DNA from: an uncultured Verrucomicrobiota bacterium
Lineage (GTDB): Bacteria; Verrucomicrobiota; Verrucomicrobiia; Opitutales; Opitutaceae
Direction: 5' to 3'
Assembly (NCBI GenBank): GCA_903876795.1
Contig: CAIRBK010000024.1
Location: 1-64,000 of the forward strand
Length of the DNA: 64,000 nt
Made by a program: the position numbers and the translations under genes. Under the pieces are notes generated by a model. It ran no database searches, had not been told where the DNA came from, and was given only the letters and a program-made list of their open reading frames with translations. Below, in pieces: positions 23,927 to 32,104 of the stretch (the first letter of the stretch is position 1; each line of letters opens with the position of its first letter).

Positions 23927-24673
23927 TCAAAGTTCGAGACGATCACGAAACTCCTGGGCCTGCCGGCGGGAAAATTCCACCTCGACGCCGTTGTGCAGGG
24001 TGGCTTTGAGTCCGCCGCTGAACCAAGGCTCCACCCTTACGATGCAGGTACGGTTGACCAGTTGGCCGCGATTGGCGCGGATAAACAAGGTCACCGGCAA
24101 TCGCGTTTCCATCAAGGCCAAGGACCGGCGTAGCAGCGGACGGGCGCCTTGCAGATGAATCCGCGTGTGGTTGCCCTCCGCCTCAAGCAGGGTGATTTCC
24201 CTTACCGGAACGAACCAGCAGCGGTCGCCTTCGCGGACGAACACCCGGTCATCCTCTTTAAACGATGTCTCTGGATGGTCGGCGGGCGTGTTATCGGAGG
24301 AAGGGGCGTCGTCGGCCGAGTGGTTTTTTCGGTCGAGACGAGCCAGCGCCTCCGCGAGGCGTTCAGGCTCGACCGGCTTGAGCAAGTAATCGAGGGCGTT
24401 CACCTGAAATGCGCGCACCGCGAAGGCATCGTAGGCGGTCACAAAAATGATCCGTGGGTGCGGAGCGGGGAGGGCGGCGAGCAGATCGAAGCCGTTGCGG
24501 CCCGGCATCTCGATGTCGAGGAACACGAGTTCGGGGCACAGCCCAGGCAGGATGCGCAAAGCCTCGGTGGCGTTAGCCGCTTCGCCTATGATCTCAACCG
24601 CAGGATGGGCTTTGAGCAGGTGCTTGAGTTCCTTGCGGGCCAGATGTTCATCGTCGATCAACACGGTTTTCAT
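23927..24673 (-). CDS. LytTR-family response regulator
   Basis: A 248-aa regulator. The receiver carries DDE near the start (VLIDDEHLARKEL), the phospho-Asp in LVFLDIEMPGRNG, Thr in FVTAYD and Lys in YLLKPVEP. A linker of about 25 residues rich in Asp, Ser and Pro leads to a LytTR DNA-binding domain (ITLLEAEGNHTRIHL; FIRANRGQLVNRTCI; VEVEFSRRQAQEFRDRL). LytTR regulators usually control cell-surface or extracellular functions. The ATG overlaps the stop of the LytS-like kinase gene by 4 nt, so they form a cognate pair. Confidence 0.95.
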   Translation of the reverse strand: MKTVLIDDEHLARKELKHLLKAHPAVEIIGEAANATEALRILPGLCPELVFLDIEMPGRNGFDLLAALPAPHPRIIFVTAYDAFAVRAFQVNALDYLLKPVEPERLAEALARLDRKNHSADDAPSSDNTPADHPETSFKEDDRVFVREGDRCWFVPVREITLLEAEGNHTRIHLQGARPLLRRSLALMETRLPVTLFIRANRGQLVNRTCIVRVEPWFSGGLKATLHNGVEVEFSRRQAQEFRDRLEL

Positions 24674-25833
24674 GGGGAAGAAAGCGCCACGGCTGGCGCA
24701 GGCGCCAAGGGCATTGGCAGGCGAACCCGAGCCTGCACCCGGCCGAGCGAGGGGGCGAGCAACTCCAGCGAGGCGGCCGGGCCAAACAGCAGTTGCAGGC
24801 GGGCGCGGGCGTTGGCCAGACCGACGCCGGTCCCGGCCGACGCGGCCTGAAACGAGCCGGGATTGGTCACGTCAAGATTCAACCGCCCTTCGCTCACATG
24901 CGCGGAGATTTCGATTTCACCGCCGTCTTCGATGCGGTTGATGCCATGCTTGATGGCGTTTTCCACCAGGCCTTGGAGGACGAACGGCGGCACCGGCCAC
25001 TCGCGGGCGGCGGCGGAGGCTTCGATCTTCCAGCGCAGGCGCTCCTCGTGGCGCAGCTTCTCAATCTCCAGATACCCCTCGACCATCGCGAGTTCTCGGG
25101 CCAACGGGACCAGCGGTTCCTGATCGGTGGCGAGCGAGGCGCGCAGAAGGTTGGCGAGGCGGCTGACGGTGGCGCGCGAACGCTCGTCCTCGGGCGGCAT
25201 GAGGGCGCGCAGGGAGTTGAGACTGTTGAAGAGAAAATGCGGGTTGATCTGGGCCTTTAGCGAGCGAAGTTCGGCCTCGCGGGCGACGGCGAGCAGGCGG
25301 GCTTGGTCGAGGCGGGTCTGCTGCTGGTGCCGGTAAAAACGGGCGGCGAGGTAAAAGCTGGTCCAGATCACGGCAAGGGTGAAGAGGAAGGAGAAATCGT
25401 CGAGGAAATCGGACAGCGTCCACTCCAGCCGCGCCTCGCTCGGCAGGTCAGGCATGGCTAAGGCGTAGACCCGGACGCTGATCTGCAGCCAAGTGGTCTC
25501 GAGCAAGGGGATGGCCAGCAACCAGGGAGCCACCCGCAGGATAAAGCCACCAAGCGATCGGGGCTGACGCAGAATCCAGAGAATGACCACGCGCAGGAGG
25601 TGAGCCCCCAACAGCCCCACGCCGATTTGGATTAGGCGGAGCACCAGCGCCAAGTGGAGGAGTATCTGCTCCTGCGCATCCCTTGGCTCGTGGAGCAAAA
25701 TGGGGCCGATAAACGCCACCAGCACGCCACCCCAGCCCACGAGCTGGCAAGCCCAGTAGATCGGCGTGCCCAGCCAGCGTCGCCGCACCGAGTGGCTGGC
25801 AGGCGTGGGGGGCAGATCGAGGAGGATACTCAT
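24670..25833 (-). CDS. LytS/YehU-type membrane histidine kinase
   Basis: A 387-aa sensor kinase with four to five hydrophobic segments in the first ~175 residues (YWACQLVGWGGVLVAFIG and following) and no large periplasmic domain. A cytoplasmic His_kinase domain contains the H-box LKAQINPHFLFNSLN. The ATPase has VENAIKHGINR as N-box and GVGLANARARLQLLFG as G-box. It is coupled to the LytTR regulator (4-nt overlap). It lies 85 bp after the PEP-CTERM serine hydrolase gene on the same strand, so all three may be transcribed together. Confidence 0.95.
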   Translation of the reverse strand: MSILLDLPPTPASHSVRRRWLGTPIYWACQLVGWGGVLVAFIGPILLHEPRDAQEQILLHLALVLRLIQIGVGLLGAHLLRVVILWILRQPRSLGGFILRVAPWLLAIPLLETTWLQISVRVYALAMPDLPSEARLEWTLSDFLDDFSFLFTLAVIWTSFYLAARFYRHQQQTRLDQARLLAVAREAELRSLKAQINPHFLFNSLNSLRALMPPEDERSRATVSRLANLLRASLATDQEPLVPLARELAMVEGYLEIEKLRHEERLRWKIEASAAAREWPVPPFVLQGLVENAIKHGINRIEDGGEIEISAHVSEGRLNLDVTNPGSFQAASAGTGVGLANARARLQLLFGPAASLELLAPSLGRVQARVRLPMPLAPAPAVALSSP

Positions 25834-25918
25834 GGCGGGATGGGTAGTTTTTTCTAGGCGACGGGGCGGCGGCAGGGCGAGGGGTAATCAGACGGAGATC
25901 TGCGGCGGCGAACGGCGG

Positions 25919-27229
25919 CTAGGCGTAGCGGCCACCCCGTTGTCCGCCGTTGCGGCGACGGGTGCCGACGGCCAAAGCGAGGGCGGCGAGGGCGGCGAGA
26001 GCGGCATAGGTGGACGGCTCGGGGATGGCCGACACGGCGCCACCGAGGTCGGCAGCTATGACCCCGGCCGGGAAATCGTAGTCGCTGTTGGCCAAAGTCA
26101 TGATAGTGAGGTCGAGGTTCTCATCGTAAAAAAGGTTGGAGGTATAACCGGCCCAGCTCCCGGCGTGATTGAGCTCGAGTTTGTCGTCAACCAGGCTGCC
26201 GTAGATTCCGAAACCATATCCGGAGACAGGGTCAAAGTTGAACATCTCAGACAGCATTTCGGGTCCCACCAGCTGGCCACTGGCAAGTGCATCGAGGAAG
26301 AGGGCTCCGTCGACCGCTGTGCCCGCGACCGGGCCGTCACCGAAGGCCGGCCCATAGAGCGGCGTGGGCAGTCCTAGAGTAAGGTCGAAGTAGTTGATGG
26401 GCTCGCCATTGCCGTAGGAAACGCCTTGAGCAAAGGCCTCTCGCGGTTGCGGTGTAACAAAGGCGTGGGTCAGACCGAGGGGGGTGGCGATCTCGTCTTG
26501 GTAGACTTGGGAGAACGTTTTACCCGAGGCCCGCTCGATCACTTCGCCGAGCAAGATGTAGTTTGAGTTGGAATAAAGGTGCTGCGCTCCGGGAGTGCCG
26601 GTGGGGGCTTCGATGAAGCTCATCAAGTCGGCCCTGTTCCATGGACGGGTCACATCCTGGAGTTGAGCGCGCAAATCGGCGTTGCTGTATAAATCAGGGT
26701 AACTGCTGGTCTGCTGGAGCAGTTGGCGTACGGTAACCGCGCTCGCCCCGGGCACGCCGGTGGGCAGATATTGATCGATGGTCTGGTCGAGGCCCAGCAG
26801 GCCTTGCTCCTTCAGGCGCAAAGTCATCGCCGCCGTCACCATTTTGCTGGCACTGGCATATACGAATAAAGTGTCGGACGCGACCGGGACGGAGGATGCC
26901 GGGGCGATCACCCCGGACTGGCCCTGCCAAAGCACTTCGCCATTGCGGACGATGGCGGCGGCGGCACCGGAAGCGGATGTTTTGGCCAGGGACGCGTCCA
27001 GGACGGTTTGCAGCGCGGCCGAATCGAGCTGGGCAAAGGCGGGCCATGCGCTGAGCAACATCGCGCCGACCAAGGTGCTCAGGCCGCGCTTGGTGGGAAC
27101 GGCTGGTAGGGTGTTCAAGCGAACAGAGCTTAGATTGCGCTGTAGGCGTGCGTTCAGGCCGGCGAGCAGGGAAATGAATCCCGCGAAAAGGACTGCGGAG
27201 GACGGACGATCGATACGAAGTGAGTTCAT
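25919..27229 (-). CDS. Secreted beta-lactamase-family serine hydrolase with PEP-CTERM anchor
   Basis: A 436-aa protein from ATG 27229. Class C beta-lactamase/DD-peptidase motifs are present: SxxK as S126-A-S-K129 (FVYASASKMVTA), YxN as Y219-S-N221 (HLYSNSNYILLG) and HxG in LNHAGSWAGY. The C-terminus is a PEP-CTERM sorting signal (AIPEPSTYAALAALA, then a basic tail) that would be processed by an exosortase. The N-terminus is odd: two hydrophobic stretches, about 11-26 and 49-66, and only the second ends in a normal cleavage site (AWPAFAQ). The true start may therefore be internal near residue 45. It probably acts on peptidoglycan peptides, D-amino-acid peptides or esters outside the cell. Confidence 0.85.
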   Translation of the reverse strand: MNSLRIDRPSSAVLFAGFISLLAGLNARLQRNLSSVRLNTLPAVPTKRGLSTLVGAMLLSAWPAFAQLDSAALQTVLDASLAKTSASGAAAAIVRNGEVLWQGQSGVIAPASSVPVASDTLFVYASASKMVTAAMTLRLKEQGLLGLDQTIDQYLPTGVPGASAVTVRQLLQQTSSYPDLYSNADLRAQLQDVTRPWNRADLMSFIEAPTGTPGAQHLYSNSNYILLGEVIERASGKTFSQVYQDEIATPLGLTHAFVTPQPREAFAQGVSYGNGEPINYFDLTLGLPTPLYGPAFGDGPVAGTAVDGALFLDALASGQLVGPEMLSEMFNFDPVSGYGFGIYGSLVDDKLELNHAGSWAGYTSNLFYDENLDLTIMTLANSDYDFPAGVIAADLGGAVSAIPEPSTYAALAALAALALAVGTRRRNGGQRGGRYA

Positions 27230-27346
27230 GATGAGATGTCGGAGGACATCCCAAGCATAGCGCGCGGGGATGCACTTGAATCGAAGCTGGTGAATCGCGG
27301 CCAAAAGCCGCTGCCAGCGGTCGAAGGCCGCCGCAGACGGTCAATC

Positions 27347-27371
27347 CCGGCAGCAAGACCTCATCTGCCGG
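27347..27371 (-). terminator. Hairpin directly after the SDR stop codon
   Basis: CCGGCAG and CTGCCGG form a 7-bp stem with an 11-nt loop, placed immediately after the stop codon of the reductase gene on the minus strand. There is no T-run after it, so it would be a weak or Rho-assisted terminator, or only a stability element. Confidence 0.3.
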
Positions 27372-28184
27372 TCAACCCTTGGTCCTGCCGGCGCGGGCCG
27401 CGGTGCGGTCAAAGCTCCACCGCAGCACCGGAGCCAGCAGGCTGTGCAGCCAGGACAGTGCGGTGAGTTGCCAGCCGGGCGTGACGACAAAACGACCGTC
27501 GCGCACCCCGGCGAACGTGGCGCGGGCGACGGCCTCGGCGCTCCAGAGGCCGGCGGCGGCGGTGAGTGCGCGGGTCTCGGCCGGCTTGGTGAGGTTTTCC
27601 TCGGCGAGCTGGGGCGTGTCGGTGTCGGGCGGATAAACGATGGTCACGGCCACGCCGGCGGGCTTGAGTTCGGCGCGCAACGCTTCGGCCAGGCCGCGCA
27701 GGGCGAACTTGCTCGGCGCGTAGGCGGTGTAGCCGAACAAGCCGACCAGGCCCGCGCCCGATGAAATCAGCACGATCGAGCCGCGCCGGCGTGCGCGCAT
27801 CGCGGGCGCCACCGCCCTGACCGCATGGAGGCTGCCAAAGTAGTTAACCGACATGGCCTCGGTGAACGCCGCCAAAGGCAACTCCTCAAAATAGCCCGGG
27901 CGGGCGACTCCGGCCGAGGTGATGAGGATATCCACCGGACCGTGCGACGCCTCGGCGGAGCGGATCGCGGCGGCGAGGGCGACCGCGTCGGCGACGTCGG
28001 CGGCGGCGGTGACAATCTCGGGCGCGCCGGGCGACGAGGCGCGCACGCCGGCGGCGGCGGCGGCCAGCCTGGCGGGATCGCGGGCGATCAGACTCAGGCG
28101 GGCGCCGGCGGCGGAGGCCTGCCGGGCGAGGGCGAGCCCGATGCCGCTGGACCCTCCGGTGATGAGCACATGCCGGTCGCGCAT
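27372..28184 (-). CDS. SDR oxidoreductase, 3-ketodihydrosphingosine reductase-like
   Basis: A 270-aa short-chain dehydrogenase from ATG 28184. It has the Rossmann turn ITGGSSGIG (8-16), NADP-type basic residue Arg35, catalytic Ser141/142 and Tyr155-x3-Lys159 (YTAYAPSKFALRG). The stretch YPPDTDTPQLAEENLTKPAE (184-203) closely resembles the characteristic region of eukaryotic KDSR/FVT1 enzymes, which reduce 3-ketodihydrosphingosine to dihydrosphingosine. A hydrophobic C-terminal segment (LTALSWLHSLLAPVL) could tether it to the membrane. No serine palmitoyltransferase gene was seen in the window. The SDR call is certain; the sphingoid substrate is a well-supported inference. Confidence 0.88.
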   Translation of the reverse strand: MRDRHVLITGGSSGIGLALARQASAAGARLSLIARDPARLAAAAAGVRASSPGAPEIVTAAADVADAVALAAAIRSAEASHGPVDILITSAGVARPGYFEELPLAAFTEAMSVNYFGSLHAVRAVAPAMRARRRGSIVLISSGAGLVGLFGYTAYAPSKFALRGLAEALRAELKPAGVAVTIVYPPDTDTPQLAEENLTKPAETRALTAAAGLWSAEAVARATFAGVRDGRFVVTPGWQLTALSWLHSLLAPVLRWSFDRTAARAGRTKG

Positions 28185-28201
28185 CGGGTGAAGCGGGCGG
28201 G

Positions 28202-28447
28202 TCAGCGCAGCGCCTTGGCGCGCAAGTTTTCGATCTCGGCGAATTGTTTGGGCGAGATCAGGCGGCGCGGCACGCGGCGGTTGGCCTCGCCGATGAGCTT
28301 GTCCCAGTCGTCGGTCGTGGGCGCGTGGGGAGTCCAGGACGTGTGATGGCCCTGGTGGCGCGTCCAATCGGCGACGCCGCCGTGGATGCGCACCAAGACC
28401 TGAAATTTGCCCTCTTCGGGGTTTTTGTTCCACCAGCCGAACTCCAT
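28202..28447 (-). CDS. Small conserved-looking protein of unknown function
   Basis: An 81-aa soluble protein read from ATG 28447 (ATG 28453 adds two residues). It is rich in Trp, His and Arg and begins MEFGWWNKNPEEGKFQVLV. The composition and balanced helices (DDWDKLIGEANRR; SPKQFAEIENLRAKALR) look like a real folded protein. It lies 17 bp before the SDR gene on the same strand and is probably co-transcribed with it. No family was recognised. It is divergent from the LolA-like gene at 28536. Confidence 0.65.
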   Translation of the reverse strand: MEFGWWNKNPEEGKFQVLVRIHGGVADWTRHQGHHTSWTPHAPTTDDWDKLIGEANRRVPRRLISPKQFAEIENLRAKALR

Positions 28448-28535
28448 TGCCATGCCTGCATGACTAACCGGAGGCCGCCCCGGCGCGCCAGCGGAAACGG
28501 CTGCAGGCTTGAGGTGGACGGGCCGGACGGTTGGG

Positions 28536-29294
28536 ATGCCCGCCATGCTTTACCCTCTGCGCTGCCTGTTGCTGGCGTGTCTGCTCGCGTGCGGCGTCCG
28601 CGCGGACTTCGCGCTCGATCTCGCGCGAATCCATACGGAGGCGACGGGCGGACGGGCGAGATTGGAGGCGCTGCGAAGCATCAAGGCCTCGGGGGTGACG
28701 CGCGGCGAACTCGGCGAGATGGCTTTTGTCCTGTGGGCGGCAAGGCCCAACCGCCTGTGCGTCGAGGTTTCCTCGGCCAAGCGCACGATCCGCCAGGGCT
28801 GGGACGGGCGGGCGGCGCCGTGGACGTCCGACACGTTGACGCGGACGGTGCGGGTGATGGCCGGTGACGGCGCCGAGGCCTTTCAGCTGGAGGCGGAATT
28901 TGACAACCCCGTGATCGCGGCGGCCGGCAAGTCGCGCCGGGTGTCCCTCGACTACGCGGGTGCCGTCGCGACGGAGGACGGGGAGCTGCTGAAATTGGTG
29001 GCGACGCAGAACTTCACCGCGACCTCGTTTGTTTATCTCGATCCTGCGACCTACTTGATCGTGCGTCGCGACGTGGTGAGGAGGCCGCCCGGGGGCGAGG
29101 TGGTGGTGCGCACCGACTACAGTGATTTCCGGCCGGTGGAAGGCGTGATACTCCCGCACCGCCTGGTTGTTTCGCAAAACGGCAAACGCCTGCGCGAGAC
29201 CGTGATCGAGCGCATGGAGGCCAATGTCGATCTTCCTGCGGGGATATTCTCGGCGCCGCCCGCAGACAAAGATCAGGGCGTGTTTCTGAAATAA
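28536..29294 (+). CDS. Secreted LolA-like/outer-membrane lipoprotein-sorting-fold protein
   Basis: A 252-aa exported protein from ATG 28536; ATG 28545 is three codons later and equally possible. A signal peptide (LYPLRCLLLACLLACGVRA) precedes a mature domain with repeated antiparallel-strand patterns (ELGEMAFVLWAARPNRL; FVYLDPATYLIVRRD; TDYSDFRPVEGVILPH) typical of the LolA/LppX beta-shell fold. The usual 'x-x-x-GG-x-x-x-L' helix at the start (TEATGGRARLEALRSIKASG) fits that group. Such proteins bind lipids or lipoproteins in the periplasm. It stands alone on the plus strand, divergent from the sphingoid-reductase pair, and is followed by a structured 101-nt segment. Confidence 0.82.
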   Translation: MPAMLYPLRCLLLACLLACGVRADFALDLARIHTEATGGRARLEALRSIKASGVTRGELGEMAFVLWAARPNRLCVEVSSAKRTIRQGWDGRAAPWTSDTLTRTVRVMAGDGAEAFQLEAEFDNPVIAAAGKSRRVSLDYAGAVATEDGELLKLVATQNFTATSFVYLDPATYLIVRRDVVRRPPGGEVVVRTDYSDFRPVEGVILPHRLVVSQNGKRLRETVIERMEANVDLPAGIFSAPPADKDQGVFLK

Positions 29295-29305
29295 ATCGGG
29301 TCGGC

Positions 29306-29406
29306 GTGGGAGGAGAAGCGGGCTCGGCCAAGGCGGCCGAGACGGAGGCGACCCGGCGGATCGTGCCGTCGGGGTCAACGCCGGCCCGGCCCGCTCCTCC
29401 TCCCGC
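29306..29406. ncRNA. Candidate structured RNA or inverted-repeat element (three-way junction)
   Basis: Positions 29306-29323 pair with 29389-29406 as an 18-bp outer stem with one G-T pair and one A-C mismatch. Inside it, 29324-29329 pairs with 29335-29340 (6 bp, 5-nt loop). In addition, 29350-29359 pairs with 29366-29376 (10 bp with one bulge and one G-T pair, 6-nt loop), with a possible 3-bp extension. All three helices are mutually compatible. No T-run follows on either strand, so it is not an ordinary terminator. It begins 12 bp after the LolA-like gene. Function and strand are unknown. Confidence 0.35.
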
Positions 29407-29428
29407 TCGCAGAGTTCGACGGCCTGAG

Positions 29429-29551
29429 TTATCTCAGAAACACTCCCCGGGCTAAAAGCATCCGGCCATTGGTATCGGAGAAGTCAGCACGACCAATCTC
29501 GATTTGATAAAAATCAGCGGCCCAAACGACATTGCGGCAATGGTTTGATAA
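29429..29551 (-). pseudogene. Possible 3' remnant of a protein-coding gene
   Basis: A minus-strand frame ending in TAA at 29431-29429 reads as protein-like sequence (NVVWAADFYQIEIGRADFS, then NGRMLLARGVFLR) with AT-richer codons than its neighbours, but it has no start of its own and runs into umuC in another frame. It could be the end of a gene truncated when the umuDC pair was inserted. It may also be chance. Confidence 0.2.
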
Positions 29552-29552
29552 A

Positions 29553-30821
29553 TCATGCGGCCGCCTCGGGTATGTCTGCCCACCGCGTCGTGAAGCAAGG
29601 ACTCCGCAGCGCCTGGCGCATCTGCCAAGCCGGCGACCGCTCCCCCGCTGAGGCCACACGGATCGTGCCGCGCCCGTGCTCCCGGTTGAGCTTGTCCATG
29701 ACGGCCATCAGCCGACGCCGGCGGTCAATCTCTTCCGGCGTCGGGGCGTCGAAGGACAGTTGAGTATCCGACTCGGGCGCGATCTCCAGAGCCATAACGC
29801 CCACTTTTTTGTAGCGGTAACCGGGTCGATAGATGCGCTGCATCAGGCGTGCGGCGGTCGTGCATAGGTCAGGCGTGTAGTTTGTCGGCGTCGGCAGGTC
29901 GCAGCCCGTGGAGGGGTGGTATTGCGGATCGGACGGCACGAAAGGATTCGTCTCCAGGAACACCCGGAGGTGTCCGCAAACGCTCCGCTGGTCGCGAAGT
30001 TTCTCAGCGATCCGGGAGACGTAGGCGGACAAGGGCTCGTATAGCGTCTCGAGATCCTCCAACGGCACGCCGAAGCTCTTGGCCGATCCGATCCCCTTTT
30101 TTTCGGGTGCGATCTCCTCGATCTGGAGACAGGCCACACCGCGGAGCTCCATCACGATCCGGGCACCGACCACGGTGAGCATGGACCGGGCGGAGGTGTC
30201 CGAGAGTCGGGAAAGATCGTAGGCGGTGAGCACGCCGGCCGCTTGCAGGCGGCCGGAGAGTTGCCGGCCGATACCCCAGACGTCACCGACAGCGAAAGTC
30301 CGCAGCCAGGCGTCACGGGCCTCACCGGCATCGGGCACGACGAACACCCCGCCATGTTCCGGCCGCTTTTTGGCCGTTCGATTCGCCAACTTCGCCAGCA
30401 CCTTCGTGACCCCGAAACCCGCGCACACGGGGATGCCGGTGTGCTTGCGGACGGTGCGCTTGATTTCCCGGCCGAGCGGCCCCCAGTCGGCACCTGGCTT
30501 GAAGTGGAGGAAGCACTCGTCGATGGAGTAGTTTTCCAGCGTCTCAGCGAAGAGCCCGAGGGTGGCCTGCACTCGCTGGCTCATGTCATGATAAAGGGTG
30601 TAGTTGCTGGAGAACACCGTCACGCCATCACGCTTGAGCCGGTCGAGAATGAGGTGGAACGCGTCCCCAATCTCATACCCGAGGGCTTTGGCCTCGGCGC
30701 TGCGCGCGATCACGCAGCCGTCGTTGTTCGACAAAACGACCACGGGCCTGCCCTCCAGGCGCGGTTGAAACACGCGCTCGCAGGAGGCGTAGAAGTTATT
30801 GCAATCAACGAGGGCAAACAC
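29553..30821 (-). CDS. umuC: Y-family DNA polymerase V catalytic subunit UmuC
   Basis: A 422-aa translesion polymerase of normal length. Metal ligands are Asp6 ([15 protein letters not shown]) and Asp101-Glu102 ([12 protein letters not shown]); the substrate-binding SSNYTLYHD segment follows the family. The thumb helix-hairpin-helix ([16 protein letters not shown]) and the little-finger domain ([15 protein letters not shown]) are intact, and the C-terminal DUF4113-like tail ends [12 protein letters not shown]. With processed UmuD it copies across DNA lesions at low fidelity. It lies 4 bp after umuD on the same strand. Confidence 0.96.
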   Translation of the reverse strand: MFALVDCNNFYASCERVFQPRLEGRPVVVLSNNDGCVIARSAEAKALGYEIGDAFHLILDRLKRDGVTVFSSNYTLYHDMSQRVQATLGLFAETLENYSIDECFLHFKPGADWGPLGREIKRTVRKHTGIPVCAGFGVTKVLAKLANRTAKKRPEHGGVFVVPDAGEARDAWLRTFAVGDVWGIGRQLSGRLQAAGVLTAYDLSRLSDTSARSMLTVVGARIVMELRGVACLQIEEIAPEKKGIGSAKSFGVPLEDLETLYEPLSAYVSRIAEKLRDQRSVCGHLRVFLETNPFVPSDPQYHPSTGCDLPTPTNYTPDLCTTAARLMQRIYRPGYRYKKVGVMALEIAPESDTQLSFDAPTPEEIDRRRRLMAVMDKLNREHGRGTIRVASAGERSPAWQMRQALRSPCFTTRWADIPEAAA

Positions 30822-30825
30822 GGCG

Positions 30826-31248
30826 TTAAAGGTAGGAGTTGACCGCGTGCGCGACGACGCCCCAGACGGTGTCCTCGCCGGTGACGGTGATCGACTTGTA
30901 GCGCTTGTTGCCGGCGACCAGGAGCGTCTGGCCGTTCTCTATGCGGAGTTTTTTCACGACGAGATCGCCTTCGATCACGGCGATCACGATGCGGCCGTCG
31001 CGGATGTCCATTGACCGGTCCACAACCAGCAGCGCGCCGTCAAGGATGCCTTCGCCGACCATCGAGTCGCCACGGGCGCGCACCAGGTGGGTGGCCTTGG
31101 GGTGTTTGACGAGGAACTCGCTCAGGTTCAGCGGCTGCTCCTCGTGGTCGAGCGCGGGGCTCACAAACCCGGCCGAGACGGAGCTGGCGGCCATGGGCAA
31201 CACCAGCGGCGGCATGTCCTTGATCGGGTAAACGGCGACGACTTTCAC
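30826..31248 (-). CDS. umuD: UmuD, LexA-fold self-cleaving subunit of polymerase V
   Basis: A 140-aa S24 peptidase-family protein. The self-cleavage site Ala26-Gly27 ([10 protein letters not shown]), nucleophile Ser62 ([11 protein letters not shown]) and general-base Lys in GDLVVKKL (about residue 99) are present. RecA-stimulated cleavage gives UmuD', the active partner of UmuC. It is translated directly upstream of umuC. No LexA-type operator was recognisable in the 349 bp upstream, although SOS boxes differ between phyla and one could be missed. Confidence 0.95.
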   Translation of the reverse strand: MKVVAVYPIKDMPPLVLPMAASSVSAGFVSPALDHEEQPLNLSEFLVKHPKATHLVRARGDSMVGEGILDGALLVVDRSMDIRDGRIVIAVIEGDLVVKKLRIENGQTLLVAGNKRYKSITVTGEDTVWGVVAHAVNSYL

Positions 31249-31597
31249 GCCGTCAACCTGATCCCCGCTTCATCGGTGGCAAGCCGCCCCGCCGGCCGAT
31301 CCCGTAAGTCCCTCAGAGCAAAGGCAAGGTGGCGTCATTTTCCTCCGCCTTCTAGGGCCGGCCGCGTTTGGCGGGCGTGGCCGGCCGGTGAGAAGTGACC
31401 ATCTCGACCATGCTCGTCCCGCGGGGCTTGGCCGCACCGCCCAAGTCGGACGCCGACAGCGCCGACGCCATGCCCGGTGTGGCTTCATTGCGGCCGGTGC
31501 GGCGAGCGAGCCCCAAGGAGGTTTCAATCCCGGGGGCGCGTGATTCCCGTTTCGGCACTTGCCAGTGCGTGGGGCGCGGCGTTGGAGTCGGCGCATC
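31249..31597. other. 349-bp divergent spacer between umuD and the YhcH-family gene
   Basis: Both flanking genes start here, so promoters for each are expected. The only clear structure is two copies of GGCCGGCC (a self-complementary octamer) about 15 bp apart near 31355-31386, which can pair as a hairpin. No reading frame looks protein-like, and no SOS operator was recognised. Confidence 0.45.
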
Positions 31598-32104
31598 ATG
31601 GCTCTCTTCGGTTCGCTCCCTGTCATCCGCCAGCAACTCGCCGCCGCCCGCGCCTACGGGGCGGCGCTGACCTATGTGGAGGAAATCCTCCGCCCCGGTT
31701 CTCCCGCGCAAGAGCGGTTGCGGGCCGTGCCCTTGGGGGAAACGGTGCGCGTCGAGCTGGGTGACGGCGTGTTTGCACTGGAGCAGGCCTATGTCGCCAA
31801 GCCCCCAGCCGAGGGGCGCTGGGAGGCGCATCGCGACCACATCGACATCCAGGTCGTGGTGGACGGCGACGAGTTGATGGAGGTGACCGACGTGGCCCGC
31901 CTGGCGGTGGACGAGGATTTCACTCCCGGCAAAGACCTGTTGTTTTTCAAACCCTATGCCGACGGTTCGGTCCTGCGCGTCCGCGCGGGCGAGATCGCGG
32001 TGTTTTACCCGGCCGACGCCCACAAGCCCTCGCTGGCCGCCGGTTCGCCCGCCGCGCAGGTGCGCAAGACCGTCGTCAAGGTCCCCGTCGCCGCGGTCGC
32101 GTGA
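31598..32104 (+). CDS. YhcH/YjgK/YiaL (DUF386) family protein
   Basis: A 168-aa cupin-like protein from ATG 31598. Family hallmarks are the HRDHIDIQVVVDGDE segment with metal-binding His/Asp/Gln residues, FFKPYADGSVLRV and the later AVFYPADAHKPSLA with its His. Members occur in sialic-acid or other sugar catabolism loci and include the beta subunit-like evolved galactosidase component; biochemical roles vary. Its last codons overlap the GTG start of rlmJ by 4 nt, so the two are co-expressed. Confidence 0.88.
   Translation: MALFGSLPVIRQQLAAARAYGAALTYVEEILRPGSPAQERLRAVPLGETVRVELGDGVFALEQAYVAKPPAEGRWEAHRDHIDIQVVVDGDELMEVTDVARLAVDEDFTPGKDLLFFKPYADGSVLRVRAGEIAVFYPADAHKPSLAAGSPAAQVRKTVVKVPVAAVA

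Noticed and set aside
29659-29670. 12-mer CGGATCGTGCCG shared by the structured segment (29357-29368) and the end of umuC
   Set aside because: One 12-bp match in GC-rich DNA is expected by chance, and the umuC copy is ordinary coding sequence.
31249-31420. Search for an SOS (LexA) box upstream of umuD
   Set aside because: No inverted GTTC- or CTGT-type repeat was seen. SOS boxes vary by phylum, so absence is not proven, but nothing could be listed.
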